Assembly: GCA_944393405.1 (NCBI GenBank)
Contig: CALYAC010000003.1
Span: forward strand, 68,783-132,782
Length of the DNA: 64,000 nt
From: an uncultured Clostridia bacterium
Lineage (GTDB): Bacteria > Bacillota_A > Clostridia > TANB77 > CAG-508
Direction of reading: 5' to 3'
Positions 48,081 through 57,178 of the stretch are shown one piece after another. The notes beneath the pieces are model-generated. The model was not told where the DNA came from, searched no databases, and saw only the letters and a program-made list of their open reading frames with translations. A program made the translations under genes and the position numbers. Each line of letters begins with the position of its first letter. Positions within the stretch are counted from its first letter, which is position 1.

Positions 48081-48878
48081 TTAGTTTAAAATTTTATTTT
48101 TTTCTAATATTTCTACTATATCATTATAATCTGGAACATTATTTTTGTTCTTTTTATAATCTTTTTCAAATTGTTGCAACTCATCTAATACTGTTTCTCC
48201 ATTATTATCCTCTATATTTAAGTCAGCATCATTTTCAATTAATAATTCTAATGTTTCTGCTGCTTTATCATTTTCCCAATATCGTATTGCTTTAATTGGT
48301 GTATAGCCAAATCTATTTTCTTTATAATTCACATCAGCACCATATTCTAATAATAACTTAGTAGCTCCATAATATCCACATTCTACAGTAAAAGTTAGCG
48401 GTGTATTTACACCTGTTGGTGACTCCGAAATTTGTACATTTGGATTTGCTCCATTTTTTAGTAATAATTCTAACATCGGCCATTCATCATTTTCTTTATT
48501 TTCTTCACTATTATTTTTTATCGCATAATATATAGCTGACGGACTTTCATTTGGATTCCAGCCATTTACTATGTTTTCTTTAACAACATTATACTTATCA
48601 TATTTAACCGCTATAATTTCTTTTGATTCTCCTGTATCTTCTGATGATACTATTTTATTATGCACAAAAAATATTAATGTGACATCTAGCACAGTCAATA
48701 TTATTGTTAATATTAAAAACACTATAAATGTTTTCTTAAATTTCTTTTTTACTGCTCTAATAATTCCAAATACTATTGTAAGTACTATTAATGTAAGTAG
48801 TAGTATATTAAATATTATAAATATGATAAATAATATTCCTAAAGCTCCCATTAAAACAATTACTGATAAACCTGCCAT
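48081..48878 (-). CDS. Membrane-anchored ankyrin repeat protein
   Basis: A 265-residue protein. Two membrane spans lie at about residues 8-40 and 48-75. The C-terminal part (about 105-260) has four ankyrin-like repeats, with typical turns such as MLELLLKNGANPNVQ, TPLTFTVECGYYGATKLLLEYGADVNYK and LELLIENDADLNIEDNNGETVLD. Ankyrin repeats bind other proteins. The partner is unknown. Resident codon use; it faces vanW across a shared terminator. Confidence 0.85.
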   Translation of the reverse strand: MAGLSVIVLMGALGILFIIFIIFNILLLTLIVLTIVFGIIRAVKKKFKKTFIVFLILTIILTVLDVTLIFFVHNKIVSSEDTGESKEIIAVKYDKYNVVKENIVNGWNPNESPSAIYYAIKNNSEENKENDEWPMLELLLKNGANPNVQISESPTGVNTPLTFTVECGYYGATKLLLEYGADVNYKENRFGYTPIKAIRYWENDKAAETLELLIENDADLNIEDNNGETVLDELQQFEKDYKKNKNNVPDYNDIVEILEKNKILN

Positions 48879-48904
48879 ATATTTTACCTTTCTTTTTATA
48901 TATT

Positions 48905-49367
48905 TTAAATATCAAAATAATAAATTTTTTCACCATCATCTAATTTTTCTAGAAATTTAGCCCCAAATTTTTCATAATAATTATTTAATGTTGTTTTCAA
49001 ATATAATGTATGTATCTTCCTTTTTCTTGCTTCTTCCAAAATAGCCATGTTTAATATTTTTGAATATCCGCTTCCCTCTAAATTCTTTTTTTACATACAT
49101 TGTTGCATACCAAGGAGATAAATTTTTTCTTTCATCACAATCATGTTCAAAAATTGATATAAATCCAACTAATTTGTTATTATCTAATAAAATTAATTTA
49201 CAATAATATTTATTATCAATATTATTAAGTATCTTCTCTATTTTCTTTTTAACTTTGCTATCAAATTCCTCTTTAGTTAAGTGTCTATCTCCCCATTCTA
49301 TCTGTGTAAGTTCACATACCTCTTGTAAATATTCTTGTTTATCTTTTATATTAAAAATTTCTAACAT
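48905..49367 (-). CDS. GNAT acetyltransferase, needing one +1 frameshift
   Basis: With a +1 shift at the in-frame CGG (49068-49070, codon 100) the product is 153 residues, normal for a GNAT enzyme. The shift restores the acetyl-CoA pyrophosphate-binding loop: RGK joined to GYSKILN, giving the family RGxG-type motif, then helix alpha-3 and the final NNYYEKFGAKFLEKL, the typical C-terminal segment. Unshifted translation yields a 128-residue chain with a random tail (IFKNIKHGYFGRS). Length is 3n+1 bases. The substrate is unknown. RBS TAGGAG precedes the ATG; a Nudix-GNAT fusion gene lies 14 bases upstream. Confidence 0.9.
49068..49070 (-). other. CGG +1 recoding site in the GNAT gene
   Basis: Read as AAG CGG A. 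Dropping the C gives GGA TAT TCA (GYS) at the acetyl-CoA binding loop, so the enzyme cannot work without the shift. Confidence 0.88.
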
Positions 49368-49381
49368 ATATTACTCCTAAG

Positions 49382-50356
49382 CTATAGTCTTATTTCTAAA
49401 TTTATTCTATTATCTTCAATATTTTCTCTTTCTTCTACACTTACAAAATTAAAACCAGTTTTTACTAAAAAATTAAGCATCTCTCTTCTATTATTTCTAG
49501 TCTTTATTCTTAAAACTTTATATCCATTTTTTCTTGCCCAGTTCATCTGATAACGCATAAGTTCAGAAAGAATACCTTTTCTTCTATATTTATAATGAGT
49601 TCCTGCCATCCAGCAATAAAAACTATCTTTATTGTCCTTGAACTTATCATATCCTATAATATATCCTGCTGGTTTATTATCATAATATGCTACAATAATT
49701 AATTTGTCCGAATCTTTATATCTATTTTCAAAATATTCTTTTTCTGGTTTAGTTTCTTTAAATTCTAATACATTTTTATGTACTTCTATAGCTTCATCTA
49801 TATTAACTTCTCTTACTTTTATTTTAGATAAACTTGAAATTTTGTCTAAAATGTCTAGTATATCCTTGTATGCTAATAAACATAATTTTTCTTCTCTTTT
49901 TTCAATCATTTCTTTTAGTTCTTCTATTTTTATATATTTAATTTTACAAACCTCTTCTTTCTGCATTGTAAATTCATTTATCTTCTTATTAGTTTTTATT
50001 AAATATATATAAGAAAAGGCATAGTGAAACATCTCTTTAATTTTTTCCTTGGTTTTCATCACTTTTATTTTAATTAAATCTTCTGCATTAACATCTAAGT
50101 CGATTTCTTCCTTAAGCTCTCTTATCATTGCCTCTTCAGGCTGTTCTCCTTTTGAAACATGTCCTGTACAAACTTCCCAATATAAAGGTTTAGCTTCTTT
50201 ATTTTTAGACCTTTGCTGAAGTAATATCTCTCCATTTTCATTTAATACAAATCCAATAACTTCTCTATACCATTTTCCAAATTTATGAAAATCACTTTTA
50301 GGAAATGATTTACCAGTATAAATATTATTTTCATCTATCTCATCTATATACTCCAT
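49382..50356 (-). CDS. Nudix hydrolase-GNAT acetyltransferase fusion
   Basis: A 324-residue two-domain protein. Residues 1-165 are a Nudix hydrolase of the isopentenyl-isomerase-like group with the Nudix box GHVSKGEQPEEAMIRELKEEI (G-x5-E-x7-REUxEE). Residues 180-324 are a GNAT domain (YRRKGILSELMRYQMNWARKNGYKVLRIKT). The start at 50356 (MEYIDEIDENN) matches other Nudix genes here (54906 and 59470), with RBS AGAGG upstream; a longer start at 50407 would overlap the preceding gene. Fusion of a nucleotide-type hydrolase with an acetyltransferase suggests one substrate acted on twice, or simple coupling; which one is unknown. Confidence 0.85.
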   Translation of the reverse strand: MEYIDEIDENNIYTGKSFPKSDFHKFGKWYREVIGFVLNENGEILLQQRSKNKEAKPLYWEVCTGHVSKGEQPEEAMIRELKEEIDLDVNAEDLIKIKVMKTKEKIKEMFHYAFSYIYLIKTNKKINEFTMQKEEVCKIKYIKIEELKEMIEKREEKLCLLAYKDILDILDKISSLSKIKVREVNIDEAIEVHKNVLEFKETKPEKEYFENRYKDSDKLIIVAYYDNKPAGYIIGYDKFKDNKDSFYCWMAGTHYKYRRKGILSELMRYQMNWARKNGYKVLRIKTRNNRREMLNFLVKTGFNFVSVEERENIEDNRINLEIRL

Positions 50357-50384
50357 ATAATCCCAAACCTCTTTAATTTTATTA

Positions 50385-50963
50385 TTATATCTTTTTACTT
50401 TTTTCATTTTTCAAGACTTTATAGTGAATTTGTACTATATCATCTTTTTCATTTATTACTTTTTTTAATTTTAATTTGTTTTTAAAAAAGTTATTTTCAT
50501 CGAATAATTGTATTCCTCTATTTAAAACAAATGGATTATAGTTTAAAATAATTTCATCTACTATATTTTCCTTCATAAAAGCAGTATTAATTTTTGCACC
50601 ACCTGATATAAATAATTTATTATATCCTAGTTTATCACACAATTTCAGACAATCTTTTACAGAAGTACAATAATTTACATTGTCATATCTTTTTGTACTT
50701 TCTTTTAAATTATCAATAGCTTTATTACTTAAAACAATAATATTAATATCTTTTAAATCATTTATATAATCGTCTCCCCAACTTAAAATATTATCCCAAG
50801 TTTTTCTTCCCCATATAAGTACATCATATTTTTCTAAAAGTTCTAGCATTATTTCCCATCCTCTCTCAGATAAGAAATCTTCACTTCCGTCTTCTTCTGC
50901 TATTATTCCATTAATAGAACATGCCATTTCTATTGTTATCTTTTTTAAATTTTGATTTTCCAT
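50385..50963 (-). CDS. RibD C-terminal/dihydrofolate reductase-like protein
   Basis: A 192-residue reductase-fold protein. It shows the N-terminal strand ITIEMACSINGIIA, the NADPH loop VLIWGRKTWDNIL and the GYNKLFISGGAKINTAF segment that is typical of the RibD_C group. These enzymes reduce pterin or flavin precursors. The exact substrate is not shown; it is not in a rib operon. Its stop lies 29 bases before the Nudix-GNAT start. Confidence 0.82.
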   Translation of the reverse strand: MENQNLKKITIEMACSINGIIAEEDGSEDFLSERGWEIMLELLEKYDVLIWGRKTWDNILSWGDDYINDLKDINIIVLSNKAIDNLKESTKRYDNVNYCTSVKDCLKLCDKLGYNKLFISGGAKINTAFMKENIVDEIILNYNPFVLNRGIQLFDENNFFKNKLKLKKVINEKDDIVQIHYKVLKNEKSKKI

Positions 50964-50977
50964 AATAATTTTACCTC

Positions 50978-51781
50978 TTAATCTTTACTTATAAGCTCTG
51001 CTAATTTCATACCTCTTTCATATCCTAATTTATAAAATTCATCCAGACTCATATTTAAATAATCATATCTATAACAAAGTTCTAATGTAATTGGTCCTGA
51101 ATAATTACATTCTTTTAATTTTTTCATTGTTTTTTCCCAATCTAAAGTTCCATCAAATGGTAATAAATGCAAATCATCTGATTTATCATTGTCATGTAAA
51201 TGCACTGCAAATATTCTATCTTTAAAAAGTTTAAAATTAAATTCATCATTAAAATGTACATGATAGTGACCTGCATCAAAACAAATGCCAACATTTTCAT
51301 CTTTTATATTTGATAATACATATTCTAAATATCCCTTTAGCCTAGTATTTTCAAACGCAACTTTAATTCCTAAGTCTTTTGCATAATTTGTTATTTTTTT
51401 AAATCTTTCAAGGCCGATTTCGTTATACATAGGAGCTTTTCTTCCTGTTGTAAAATGCATTATAACCATTGGAATATTATTTTTCTTACAATCTAATATA
51501 TTCTTTTTATATCTTTCTACTAAGTCGTCACCATCTTTTCCTTCTTCCCATATTGCATTTATATTTTGATATCCAAGGTGTGCAAATATGATATTTAATC
51601 CTAGTTTTTTACATAATTCAACTTGTTCTTCTTGTGAAATCTCCCAATTTTTATCATACCATTGAACAAAAACATCTTTAAATCCGTTGTTTTTTACTGA
51701 TTTAATTGTTTCTATCACATTTACATTTTGATTTGAATTTTGTATACATACTGCTAAGTTTCTCAATTTTTTCACTTCCAA
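50978..51781 (-). CDS. Sugar phosphate isomerase/epimerase (AP endonuclease 2 fold)
   Basis: A 267-residue TIM-barrel protein of the xylose-isomerase-like group. It has metal ligands in VAFENTR (Glu), VGICFDAGHYHVHF (Asp, His), AVHLHDND (His) and the final TLELCYRYD (Glu). Family members are isomerases, epimerases or endonuclease IV-like. The start is not firm: no ATG, but TTG at 51781 or at 51766 is possible. Neighbours are all small enzymes on the same strand. Confidence 0.8.
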   Translation of the reverse strand: MEVKKLRNLAVCIQNSNQNVNVIETIKSVKNNGFKDVFVQWYDKNWEISQEEQVELCKKLGLNIIFAHLGYQNINAIWEEGKDGDDLVERYKKNILDCKKNNIPMVIMHFTTGRKAPMYNEIGLERFKKITNYAKDLGIKVAFENTRLKGYLEYVLSNIKDENVGICFDAGHYHVHFNDEFNFKLFKDRIFAVHLHDNDKSDDLHLLPFDGTLDWEKTMKKLKECNYSGPITLELCYRYDYLNMSLDEFYKLGYERGMKLAELISKD

Positions 51782-51807
51782 TTCATTATATCTATTGTTA
51801 AAATTTC

Positions 51808-52158
51808 TTATAAATCATTACTCTTAGTATCTATATGAGTATTTGGATTAAAAGGTGGATTCATTATTTCTATCATCTTAAAATTTCCTTTAAAACAAAA
51901 CTCTGTATTAATAGGGATTTCTACCGTATCCCCTTTATTAAGTTCATATTCTTTGCCATTAATATTTGCTTTTCCGCTTCCTTCTAATATAAAGTAAATA
52001 TGGATGCTTTCAGTTTCTTTTTGATAGTATTTATGTCCAAAAGTCATATCTATATAGTCTAGCTCAATACCTAATTTTCCATTACTTAAAGTATAGCCTT
52101 TAAAATAGCCTTCTGTTTCAAAATCATTTTTACTTGGAAACTTTTTTACATATTCCAT
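51808..52158 (-). CDS. Cupin-domain protein
   Basis: A 116-residue single cupin barrel. The motifs are weak: the ESIHIYFILEGSGKANI stretch with its His and the GDTVEIPINTEF second half. A metal site or ligand is possible. ATG at 52158 is 8 bases after AGGAG; the ATG 6 bases upstream is too near the RBS. The function is unknown. Confidence 0.75.
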   Translation of the reverse strand: MEYVKKFPSKNDFETEGYFKGYTLSNGKLGIELDYIDMTFGHKYYQKETESIHIYFILEGSGKANINGKEYELNKGDTVEIPINTEFCFKGNFKMIEIMNPPFNPNTHIDTKSNDL

Positions 52159-52179
52159 AAACATTACTCCTATTCATTT

Positions 52180-53244
52180 CTAATTTAATTCACGTTCTCT
52201 TAAGTTATATTTATAATAATCTTGTCCGCTTCTTATAAATTTAAATCCATAATCCTCATACATATTATTTAGTTTTATATTATCTGCTTTACACTCCAGC
52301 CTTAAATATTTTTTATTTTCTTTTCTTGCAAATTCTTCGCAAATGCCAAATATATATTTGCCTAAATCTCTATGCCCAACTTTTGTAACAACTTTATAAA
52401 TATAATATGCATCTTTATTCTCTTCCCAAAAACTTTGTCTATTAGATAATTCAAATCCCCCAATTAATTCATTCTTTTTCTTTAGCATATAATAGTTGTT
52501 ATTATTTATAGCTTGTATAAATTCTTCTTTTGGATGGTTTGTTAAATAATTACTCCATTGATCTATTCCATTTTCTTCAAACCAATTGCTTCTTTCAGAA
52601 TACAATTCTATAATTTCGTCTAAATTTTCTATATTTGCAATTTGAAGTTCTATATCATTTTCTTTTAATTTTTCTAAAACATTATTACCATAGATTTCAT
52701 GGTATATCATTGTAGTTATTTTAACAATCTCTTTATCATAAATTCTCCTAGAAGCTTCAAAATGTAATATTTCATTTCTTAATTTTGGTAATTTTTCTAT
52801 GATAGAATCTAACTTTTTTCTATTTGTTAAACAATTTTTCCATCTTCTACTACCAATCCATGCAATTTTATCGGCATCTTGAACTATTAAACCTTCTTTA
52901 GTTTTTGGAAACATTCCAAATCCATGGTATCTTACAGCCTCTGAACATTTATTTATAAAATTATTATCATATCCTAATTCTTTCATAGTATTAATCATCA
53001 TATTGCTACTTAATTCCTCATGTTCTTTATCTTTTTCTATTCTTCCTACATCATGCCAATATGCAGCAATAATACATACTTCTTTATCAATACTTTCGTC
53101 GAAATTATCTAATAGATTTTTCAAATACTCAAGAACATCTAGGACATGACCTATACTATGTTCCTCATCATTTATTTTCATCATATATTCTTTAGCAATA
53201 TTAATTAAGTTTTTATGTTTTTCTTCAATTAGTTCATAATTCAT
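52180..53244 (-). CDS. HD-domain hydrolase fused to GNAT acetyltransferase
   Basis: A 354-residue protein. Residues 1-195 form an HD phosphohydrolase domain: HSIGHVLDVLEYL (first His), AYWHDVGRIEKDKEH (HD pair), VRYHGFG and IVQDADKIAW (final Asp). Residues 200-350 form a GNAT domain (VGHRDLGKYIFGICEEFARK, then NNMYEDYGFKF). HD enzymes cleave phosphates from nucleotides. The architecture parallels the Nudix-GNAT fusion at 49382: in both a phosphate-removing domain is followed by an acetyltransferase. Resident codons and RBS AAAGGAG. Confidence 0.85.
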   Translation of the reverse strand: MNYELIEEKHKNLINIAKEYMMKINDEEHSIGHVLDVLEYLKNLLDNFDESIDKEVCIIAAYWHDVGRIEKDKEHEELSSNMMINTMKELGYDNNFINKCSEAVRYHGFGMFPKTKEGLIVQDADKIAWIGSRRWKNCLTNRKKLDSIIEKLPKLRNEILHFEASRRIYDKEIVKITTMIYHEIYGNNVLEKLKENDIELQIANIENLDEIIELYSERSNWFEENGIDQWSNYLTNHPKEEFIQAINNNNYYMLKKKNELIGGFELSNRQSFWEENKDAYYIYKVVTKVGHRDLGKYIFGICEEFARKENKKYLRLECKADNIKLNNMYEDYGFKFIRSGQDYYKYNLRERELN

Positions 53245-53294
53245 TTTTATATTTTTTCTCCTTTGTTATTTTAATTTATTAATTATTAGAACTT

Positions 53295-54431
53295 CTATTT
53301 TTCTTTTTGAATATCTTTTTCTTCTATTCTTTGTTTTCTTTCTATATCGTTTTCTGATTTTGCTTGTGCCTCACGATATCTTTGAAATGACATATTAATA
53401 TTTTCAGAGCAAGATATCGGATCAAATTTAAAAGGCTCTCCTAAATTATAAAAAGATATTAATCTTTGCACTAGCTGTGAAAAATATGGGTTATAATTTG
53501 AATTAAAGATATTGGCATGATTTGTACCTTTACAGATAACCCCACTTATATCATATCCATTTTTTCTTAAGAATTCTATTGAGTTTTTCCATCTTTCATC
53601 TAAATCTTGTCCAAAAACTTCCCTTTGTTTTCTTCCTACTTCTCTTGGAACAGTTCTTAATCTATATGACATATCATGCATTGGAGCTGAAATTTGATTT
53701 TTATCTATTTTGTTTCCAAATCTGTCAAACTTAACAAGATTCCCATTAATATCATATGTACCATCTTCTTTAGCTTCATTTTCAGCTACATAATATGCAA
53801 ATTTAATATTCCTATGTGCATTAGCATCAAATTTTTTGCCAAATAAATTCTCATAATCAGATATTCCTATAGGATAGCCTATACTTTCTATAGGAACTGG
53901 AATATCTCCAGCTGCACCACCTATACAACATCTTGATACTAATTCTGGATGAATAAAGGCAAATCTTTGCGCAAAAACGCCTGACGCAGAATATCCATGC
54001 ACAAATGTCTTTTTTCCCATTCTTTTTCCAGTTAGTTCTTGTATTTTATTTTTAGCATCTTCAATACATTCGATAACTTTTAAGTCAATTCTTTTTAATT
54101 TAGCATTAGGGAATATAAAACATTCTCGTGATAACTGTTGATAATCTGGTTCTTCTCCATTTAAATCCGGTATCACAGGACATACAATAGGTGCTTTTGC
54201 AACTTCTATCAATCTATCTATTGGATTATTTTTTTTACTATCTAAAATATTTTCTTCATAACTATCTCTACTTTTTCCTCCAGAGTTATATGTTTCTAGA
54301 AGTATTTCAGCTTCATCTTTAAAATCTTCTGGAATCGCTAAAATATATGCTAATCCGTTATTTATTTCTTCAAAATATATTTTAAATTTTTCTCCTTGAT
54401 AATTAACTAACTCATTTTGTTCATTATTCAT
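53295..54431 (-). CDS. Alpha/beta hydrolase, depolymerase-esterase like
   Basis: A 378-residue cytoplasmic protein. The nucleophile elbow is VHGYSASGVFAQRFAFIHP at about residues 145-163 (GYSASG). It is followed by SRCCIGGAAGDIPVP, and a His in CKGTNHANIFNS near residue 328 may complete the triad. The layout resembles PHB depolymerase/esterase D type enzymes. No signal peptide. The substrate is unknown. The final 25 residues are charged (AQAKSENDIERKQRIEEK). Confidence 0.7.
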   Translation of the reverse strand: MNNEQNELVNYQGEKFKIYFEEINNGLAYILAIPEDFKDEAEILLETYNSGGKSRDSYEENILDSKKNNPIDRLIEVAKAPIVCPVIPDLNGEEPDYQQLSRECFIFPNAKLKRIDLKVIECIEDAKNKIQELTGKRMGKKTFVHGYSASGVFAQRFAFIHPELVSRCCIGGAAGDIPVPIESIGYPIGISDYENLFGKKFDANAHRNIKFAYYVAENEAKEDGTYDINGNLVKFDRFGNKIDKNQISAPMHDMSYRLRTVPREVGRKQREVFGQDLDERWKNSIEFLRKNGYDISGVICKGTNHANIFNSNYNPYFSQLVQRLISFYNLGEPFKFDPISCSENINMSFQRYREAQAKSENDIERKQRIEEKDIQKEK

Positions 54432-54471
54432 ATTTATTTATTTTTCTCCCATTGTTTCTTTTTTATAAGTA

Positions 54472-54876
54472 TTAAAAACTATACTTTTCTATAACATTCC
54501 CATCTTCATCATAAATTGTTGACTCTGCATCTTTTATATATAAAACTTGAAAATCCGGATTATCTAATGTATATCCTGCTTCTTCCGCCCAATCAAATTC
54601 TTTAATAACTTCTTTTTTTGCTTCAATATTATTACTATCATCTATTAATTTACAATTAATTCTAATCCATTTTTCATTATCATACGCTACTATACATACA
54701 TTATTATTTTTCTCTATTTGTTTTGATACATTTTTATTTTTGCTAGTTAAAACATATATTTTGTTATCAAAAAGTACAGGATCTCCAAACGGTCTACAGC
54801 TTGGCTTATCTCCATTTATTGTACTTAAATAATTTACTTTTGTATTTTCTTTTAAGAATTTAAAAGTTTCTTCCAT
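54472..54876 (-). CDS. Pyridoxamine 5'-phosphate oxidase-like flavin-binding protein
   Basis: A 134-residue FMN-binding split barrel protein. It starts with the common pattern FLKENTKVNYLSTINGDKPSCRPFGDPVLFDNKIYVLTS, in which the Arg-Pro-Phe segment contacts FMN. It is short and of the group that includes nitroreductase-like and uncharacterised Firmicute proteins. The reaction is unknown. RBS AGGAGG precedes the ATG. Confidence 0.82.
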   Translation of the reverse strand: MEETFKFLKENTKVNYLSTINGDKPSCRPFGDPVLFDNKIYVLTSKNKNVSKQIEKNNNVCIVAYDNEKWIRINCKLIDDSNNIEAKKEVIKEFDWAEEAGYTLDNPDFQVLYIKDAESTIYDEDGNVIEKYSF

Positions 54877-54905
54877 AAAAAACCTCCTATATTACAAATA
54901 ACTAT

Positions 54906-55451
54906 TTATTTTTTATTATCTAACCATTCATAATATTTTAACAAATATTCCCAGCATCCTTCTTTATCTGTTATTCCGTCATAATTATTTTTTATTCTTT
55001 TGACTATTTCTTCTTGATTAATCCATTTAACTTCGGAAACTTCTTCTTCTTGTAGTTTTAATTTTGTTTCGTCTATATCTTCTCTTACTATATAATACTC
55101 ATTAAAATGATTATTTACAACTTCTCCTTTTTTATTAGTAGAAATAGATGAACCTAAAAATATAATATTTTCACCACTTAACTCTATGCCAAGTTCTTCT
55201 TTTGCTTCTCTTTTTATTGCCTCAAATCCAAATTCTCCTGCTAATACATGTCCACCTGCAGTTACATCCCATGTATTTGGCCATAATTTTTTTGTTGCAC
55301 TTCTTTTTTGTAATAATACTTGGTTTTTTGAATTAATTATATACATAGCAACTGCTTTATGCCAAATTCCTTCTTTATGACATTTTTCTCTTGTCTGTTT
55401 CTTTCCTGTATAATTTCCTTTTTCATCTAATACATCAAAATATTCTTCCAT
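54906..55451 (-). CDS. Nudix hydrolase, IPP-isomerase-like
   Basis: A 181-residue Nudix protein with box GHVLAGEFGFEAIKREAKEEL at about residues 66-86. It begins EEYFDVLDEKGNYTGKKQTR, a start shared by the YfcD/isopentenyl-diphosphate isomerase-like group. Cleaves a nucleoside diphosphate-linked compound or isomerises; not decidable here. It is one of three Nudix genes within 11 kb. Confidence 0.85.
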   Translation of the reverse strand: MEEYFDVLDEKGNYTGKKQTREKCHKEGIWHKAVAMYIINSKNQVLLQKRSATKKLWPNTWDVTAGGHVLAGEFGFEAIKREAKEELGIELSGENIIFLGSSISTNKKGEVVNNHFNEYYIVREDIDETKLKLQEEEVSEVKWINQEEIVKRIKNNYDGITDKEGCWEYLLKYYEWLDNKK

Positions 55452-55468
55452 AATTTTCTCCTTTTTTA

Positions 55469-56020
55469 TTAAATGTAATTTATTATATTCTCAAAAGTAT
55501 CATATCCACTCTCACTGTTGATGTGTCCTGCATCAGGAATAAAAACTTTTTCAGTTGCTATCTTATCTGCAAAATCTTTTTCAGCTTCATATTTTACATA
55601 TGGATCATTATCTGAATAGAAACAAATTATTTCATTTGCATATTTTTTAACATCTTCTAAATTATCAAAATACATTGACTTATTAACTTCATCATATTCT
55701 TCATTTATTCCCAGATAATTATTAAATCCACATACAAATATTAATTTTTTAACTCTCACTTTATTTTCAGTTAAAAATTTTGATATAAATACTGGTGCAA
55801 TACTATGCCCTATAATTGTAGTATTTTCATTAATTAATCCTAAATCCAAATAATATTTAAATAATTTGCTCCAGTTTTCATAATTTTGATATCCTACTCC
55901 AATAGGAAAATCTGGTACATACACTTCTTTTCCTTCATCTTCTATAAAGTCATGTAACCATCCTATCCAATTTGAATATGGACTACTAAACGAACCATGA
56001 ATTATAAAATAGTTTGACAT
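55469..56020 (-). CDS. RBBP9/YdeN-type serine hydrolase
   Basis: A 183-residue alpha/beta hydrolase. It has IIHGSFSSPYSNWIGWL at the start, the nucleophile in IIGHSIAPVFISKFL, DNDPYV (acid) and PDAGHINSESGY (catalytic His), the layout of the small RBBP9/YdeN group. The substrate is unknown. A homologue with the same plan is at 58834-59394. Confidence 0.87.
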   Translation of the reverse strand: MSNYFIIHGSFSSPYSNWIGWLHDFIEDEGKEVYVPDFPIGVGYQNYENWSKLFKYYLDLGLINENTTIIGHSIAPVFISKFLTENKVRVKKLIFVCGFNNYLGINEEYDEVNKSMYFDNLEDVKKYANEIICFYSDNDPYVKYEAEKDFADKIATEKVFIPDAGHINSESGYDTFENIINYI

Positions 56021-56074
56021 ATCTATTTCCTCCTAAAATTTTAATTTTTAAGTATGTTCTCATCTTAATTATAA

Positions 56075-56470
56075 TTACTTTTCATATTCTATTGGAAATC
56101 CAACATTTTTTAGGGCTAAAATACCTTTTTCGCATAATTCTTCTTTTATCATAATATAATCCTTTGAAAAAGTAGAAATAATTAATATATTCATACCTTC
56201 TTTTGCAATTGTTTCTGCTATTTTTGCTAGAAATCCTACTGTTTGAAATGGCACAGCTGGCTTAAATTCAATTAATTTATAATCTCCAACTACCTCTAAA
56301 ACATTTAATTCTTTTAAATTTTCTTTTTTAGTTACTACAGTTATTTCATCTTTATCTTTTGATACCATAAAATGAATATCTGGTTTCTCTAAAGTATCAG
56401 TCTTTACATAAACATATGTATCTTTCATAATAGTTGCTATGCTCTTTGGAATAGCTTCTTTAACATCCAT
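56075..56470 (-). CDS. ACT-domain small protein
   Basis: A 131-residue protein with a C-terminal ACT-like region (KLIEFKPAVPFQTVGFLAKIAETIAKEGMNILIISTFSKDYIMIKEE), the CASTOR/ACT_7 style that binds amino acids. The N-terminal half is a second, weaker copy (YVYVKTDTLEKPDIHFMVS). The start is ATG at 56470 after RBS AGGAGAA; the frame extends upstream into the cupin gene. It may sense an amino acid or act as regulator; no partner is visible. Confidence 0.75.
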   Translation of the reverse strand: MDVKEAIPKSIATIMKDTYVYVKTDTLEKPDIHFMVSKDKDEITVVTKKENLKELNVLEVVGDYKLIEFKPAVPFQTVGFLAKIAETIAKEGMNILIISTFSKDYIMIKEELCEKGILALKNVGFPIEYEK

Positions 56471-56496
56471 AAAAATTCTCCTTCCTATATTTTTAT

Positions 56497-56874
56497 CTAA
56501 ATTTCTAATAGTTTGCATTGTTCTTTATACCAAGCTGGAGTACAAATCATTATTATTTTACAATTTCCATCCCAATAGTAAACTTCCTCTTTATCGATTA
56601 ATATAACATCTCCTTGATTAAACCCTATTTTTTCTTCTTTTTTATTGATTGTTCCATTTCCATCTAATACATAGCATATCTCTTTACATTTTTCATTAGT
56701 ACAATATCCTTTTTCTGGATATCTACCATTGATTGTATTTATACAGAAATCTATTTCTTTATCATTTAATGCAATAGAATATTCTAATAACTTACTCGTA
56801 TCACTGTTTACTATTATAATATTTTTTAAATTTCTACAATTAGCTCTACTATCATCAATCTGACTTTTACTCAT
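56497..56874 (-). CDS. Cupin-domain protein
   Basis: A 125-residue cupin. The barrel motifs are CKEICYVLDGNGTINKKEEKIGFNQGDVILIDKEEVYYWDG in outline (the HxH motif is not conserved, so metal binding is doubtful). The function is unknown. Its 3' end overlaps by a few bases the extended frame of the ACT gene, so these two are likely in one transcript. Confidence 0.75.
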   Translation of the reverse strand: MSKSQIDDSRANCRNLKNIIIVNSDTSKLLEYSIALNDKEIDFCINTINGRYPEKGYCTNEKCKEICYVLDGNGTINKKEEKIGFNQGDVILIDKEEVYYWDGNCKIIMICTPAWYKEQCKLLEI

Positions 56875-57119
56875 TTTTATCCTCTTTTTATCTTTCTTTT
56901 TTAAATTATATATTGCTTATTTTACTCTATTTACTTCTTGTAACAATTTTTACTGTCTTTAATACATTTCCATCTAAGTACATTAATTCTTCCTTAAAAT
57001 TAATAATAAAAAACACTTCTATCTTACACACTTTATATCATAAATTGCATTTATTTACAATGAAAATACTAACAATTTAACACTATTTTAATATAGTATA
57101 TTTATTTTTTATATAAAAT

Positions 57120-57147
57120 AAGTATCAGCATATATATACTGATACTT
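57120..57147 (-). terminator. Terminator of the 57179-58771 gene
   Basis: Arms AAGTATCAG and CTGATACTT with a 10-nt loop. On the minus strand ATTTTATAT follows. The 300-base gap 56875-57178 holds no gene that I can support. Confidence 0.8.
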
Positions 57148-57178
57148 AAAATAACTTTGTATAATACTTATTCGTTTC

